Source: Straminergon stramineum
Lineage: Eukaryota; Streptophyta; Bryopsida; Hypnales; Calliergonaceae
Length of the DNA stretch: 64,000 bases
NCBI GenBank assembly: GCA_963920665.1
Contig: OY987272.1
Span: 19,039,001 to 19,103,000 of the forward strand
Reading direction: 5' to 3'
The notes beneath the pieces are model-generated. The model was not told the origin of the DNA, searched no databases, and worked only from the letters and a program-made list of their open reading frames with translations. Made by a program: the position numbers and the translations under genes. Shown piece after piece: positions 62,601-64,000 of the stretch. Each line of letters begins with the position of its first letter. Within the stretch, counting starts at the first letter, position 1.

Positions 62601-64000
62601 GAATTTCCTCCTTCCTTTTTTGATCCAATGTCGCACTTGCCTGTACACTTAGTGGAGGAGTTACAATTGTGTGGTCCGGTTCACAACCGCTGGATGTACC
62701 CGATGGAAAGGTATATGAAATACATGAAATCTTACGTTAGGAACAAGGCCCGCCCGGAAGGTTGCATGGCAAGTGGAACTGCTATGGAGGTTGCACTTGG
62801 ATTGTCTACTGAGTACATTTTGGAGTGCGAATCCACACGAAGACGAGTTTGGGACGCGGAGGAAGAGATTGGAGATAGTAGTGAGGTTACTCCATCAGCA
62901 TTCTCATTTCGAAATCTATCAGCTGAAGAATGCAAATGGGCTCACTTATGTGTGGTGAATAACTCCAGCTGCCTAGATGAACTTCGACAGTGAGATTTGC
63001 ATCCCCAAAGCATGTCATATTTTCTTCTTTCCATGTTTGTCTTCTCATTTGCATTAGTATGTGCATTTCCAGTCTCTCTTTAGGTCAAAGTGAGTGATAA
63101 ATTTATATATTTGTATGAAACATTTCCTTGTAAAAGCAATGACGAACTCATTATCTTCATGCTTTGCTTTTTCTAATGCAGAACTCATAAGCGGCTGACA
63201 GTGGAGGTGGTAGATGCTAGAGCATTGTACAGAGAGGGAGTGCATCCAAGGCAGAGAAGGCGAATGGATTACCCACCTGAATTGAATGTTGTTCCTGATT
63301 TCCCGACTTGGCTACGAAATGTGGTACAAGCTGGAAATCAGTCCTTCGATGAGGATGTTTTGGATTTGTCTATGCCCCCTAATTGTCGAGCAAGGTCATT
63401 CAAATCCCTGAAAGCTTATGGAAAACACTTCCGAGTTTGCAGCATCGAGTGCAATTTGGTGACTGCTAACTCTGGGGTCTCTGTAACATGCGAAACAGTA
63501 CAACAAAGTAGTGCTACAGATGCGAATGTCATATCAGGGGAAGTTACTTACTTTGGAAAGGTTACTGAAATTTTGGAGCTTGACTATGGGCAATTGAAAC
63601 CCGTGTTGCTATTGTGCGATTGGGTGGCGCCTATATATAGAGGTCCTACTGCATGTGTGAAGAAAGACAAATATGGATTCATGTTAATTAAATTGAATAG
63701 ACTAATGCGGAGATCGACGAATTCTTTTGTTTTCCCTCTTCAGGCTTCACAAATTTTTTTCTCGAACTGTGAAGAGGAACCGGAATGGTCAGCAGTTTTA
63801 CATATAGAACCAAGATCGACTCGTGTGTTTCAAGAGTCTGAACTACAATGCAACTCTACTGTGTTTGACGGAGAGGATGGAATGTTCATTGAAGAAAGTG
63901 TGGATACGGAGGAATCAGATGTAAACGAAGAAGACGAATTGACTTACACTTCGGGACAGCACATAACCGAGGAAGAACTAAGAGCTTCTCATATAGCGAT
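59690..64000 (+). CDS. CACTA transposase, TNP2/TNPD type, four exons seen, 3' end outside the window
   Basis: Exons are 59690-59905, 60457-61908, 62088-62989 and 63182 to beyond 64000. All junctions are GT-AG and keep frame (phases 0, 0, 2). Exon 1 carries the N-terminal zinc-finger-like motif CPCTLCKGGG...HLRRY. Exon 2 holds the transposase core: LALDGMNPF, STWPVFLLNYNLPGWM, LEPLVDELLMLWDGV, LLWTIHDYPAYGLISGC, KGYRGCPICG. Exon 3 has RHVLDVMHCEKNI, LPVHLVEEL and MYPMERYMKYMKSYVRN. Exon 4 has GKHFRV, YFGKVTEILELDYG and LLLCDWV, and ends acidic. The order is that of plant TNP2-type transposases. No stop interrupts any exon, so the gene may be intact. Confidence 0.87.

Larger units (their letters stand above)
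52607..64000 (+). mobile_element. CACTA (En/Spm) DNA transposon, left end and body; continues beyond the window
   Basis: The left terminus is CACTACAAGAGATGGGGG at 52607, close to the common plant CACTACAAGAAA end. It contains a TNPA-like accessory gene (-) and a TNP2-type transposase gene (+), transcribed divergently. The right end and the 3-bp duplication lie outside the window, so the length is unknown. Confidence 0.85.

Overview
This is a 64 kb piece of a transposon-rich land-plant nuclear genome. The evidence is a plant ATL-type RING-H2 gene with introns, a Ty1/copia retrotransposon, a plant CACTA (En/Spm) element and a hAT transposase with BED, DUF659 and C-terminal regions. I cannot name the species from the sequence. 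Most of the window is repeats, and there is a 200-base run of N at 43997-44196.

The main object is a giant hAT-type DNA transposon at 7848-34143 (26.3 kb, or about 20.8 kb without a later copia insertion). It starts CATGGTTGTT, ends with the inverted form of CAGGGTTGTT, and is flanked by a perfect 8-bp duplication, gtctaatt (7840-7847 and 34144-34151). It carries five genes: A (8730-11222, +, conserved N-terminal domain, then a degraded RING-like finger), B (12477-13880, -), C (14844-16433, -, a protein kinase), D (26615-28163, +) and E (29612-32890, +, the hAT transposase). A, B and D share an N-terminal domain of about 115 residues that I do not recognise, centred on a WCHI..(L/F)FP..RH motif. 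All five frames carry stops (for B, one just upstream of the usable ATG), and every one of them can be explained by a C-to-T change in CGA, CAA or CAG. Arrays built on ACCCGCGGTCGCCC lie upstream of every gene, in the same orientation as that gene, and also near both ends.

A second terminus of the same family ends at 34743, just outside the first element. The giant element therefore appears to be nested in an older relative that starts left of the window. Positions 1-7839 would be that relative's interior: two AT-rich arrays of about 105-bp units in opposite orientation (1-2480 and 5266-7700) around a GC-rich minisatellite (2776-3860).

A young copia element (20588-26086, 245-bp LTRs differing at one seen position, TSD ggtcg) sits inside one of the GTCGCC arrays. 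Right of the giant element, 34.7-36.2 kb is non-coding with a tandem duplication. At 36923-39541 (-) is the only convincing host gene, an ATL-type E3 ubiquitin ligase with a CpG-rich upstream region. From 42.6 to 50.8 kb are diverged LTR-like and tandem repeats around the gap. From 52607 to the window edge is a CACTA element with divergent genes: an accessory TNPA-like gene (53338-56920, -) and a TNP2-type transposase (59690 to beyond 64000, +).
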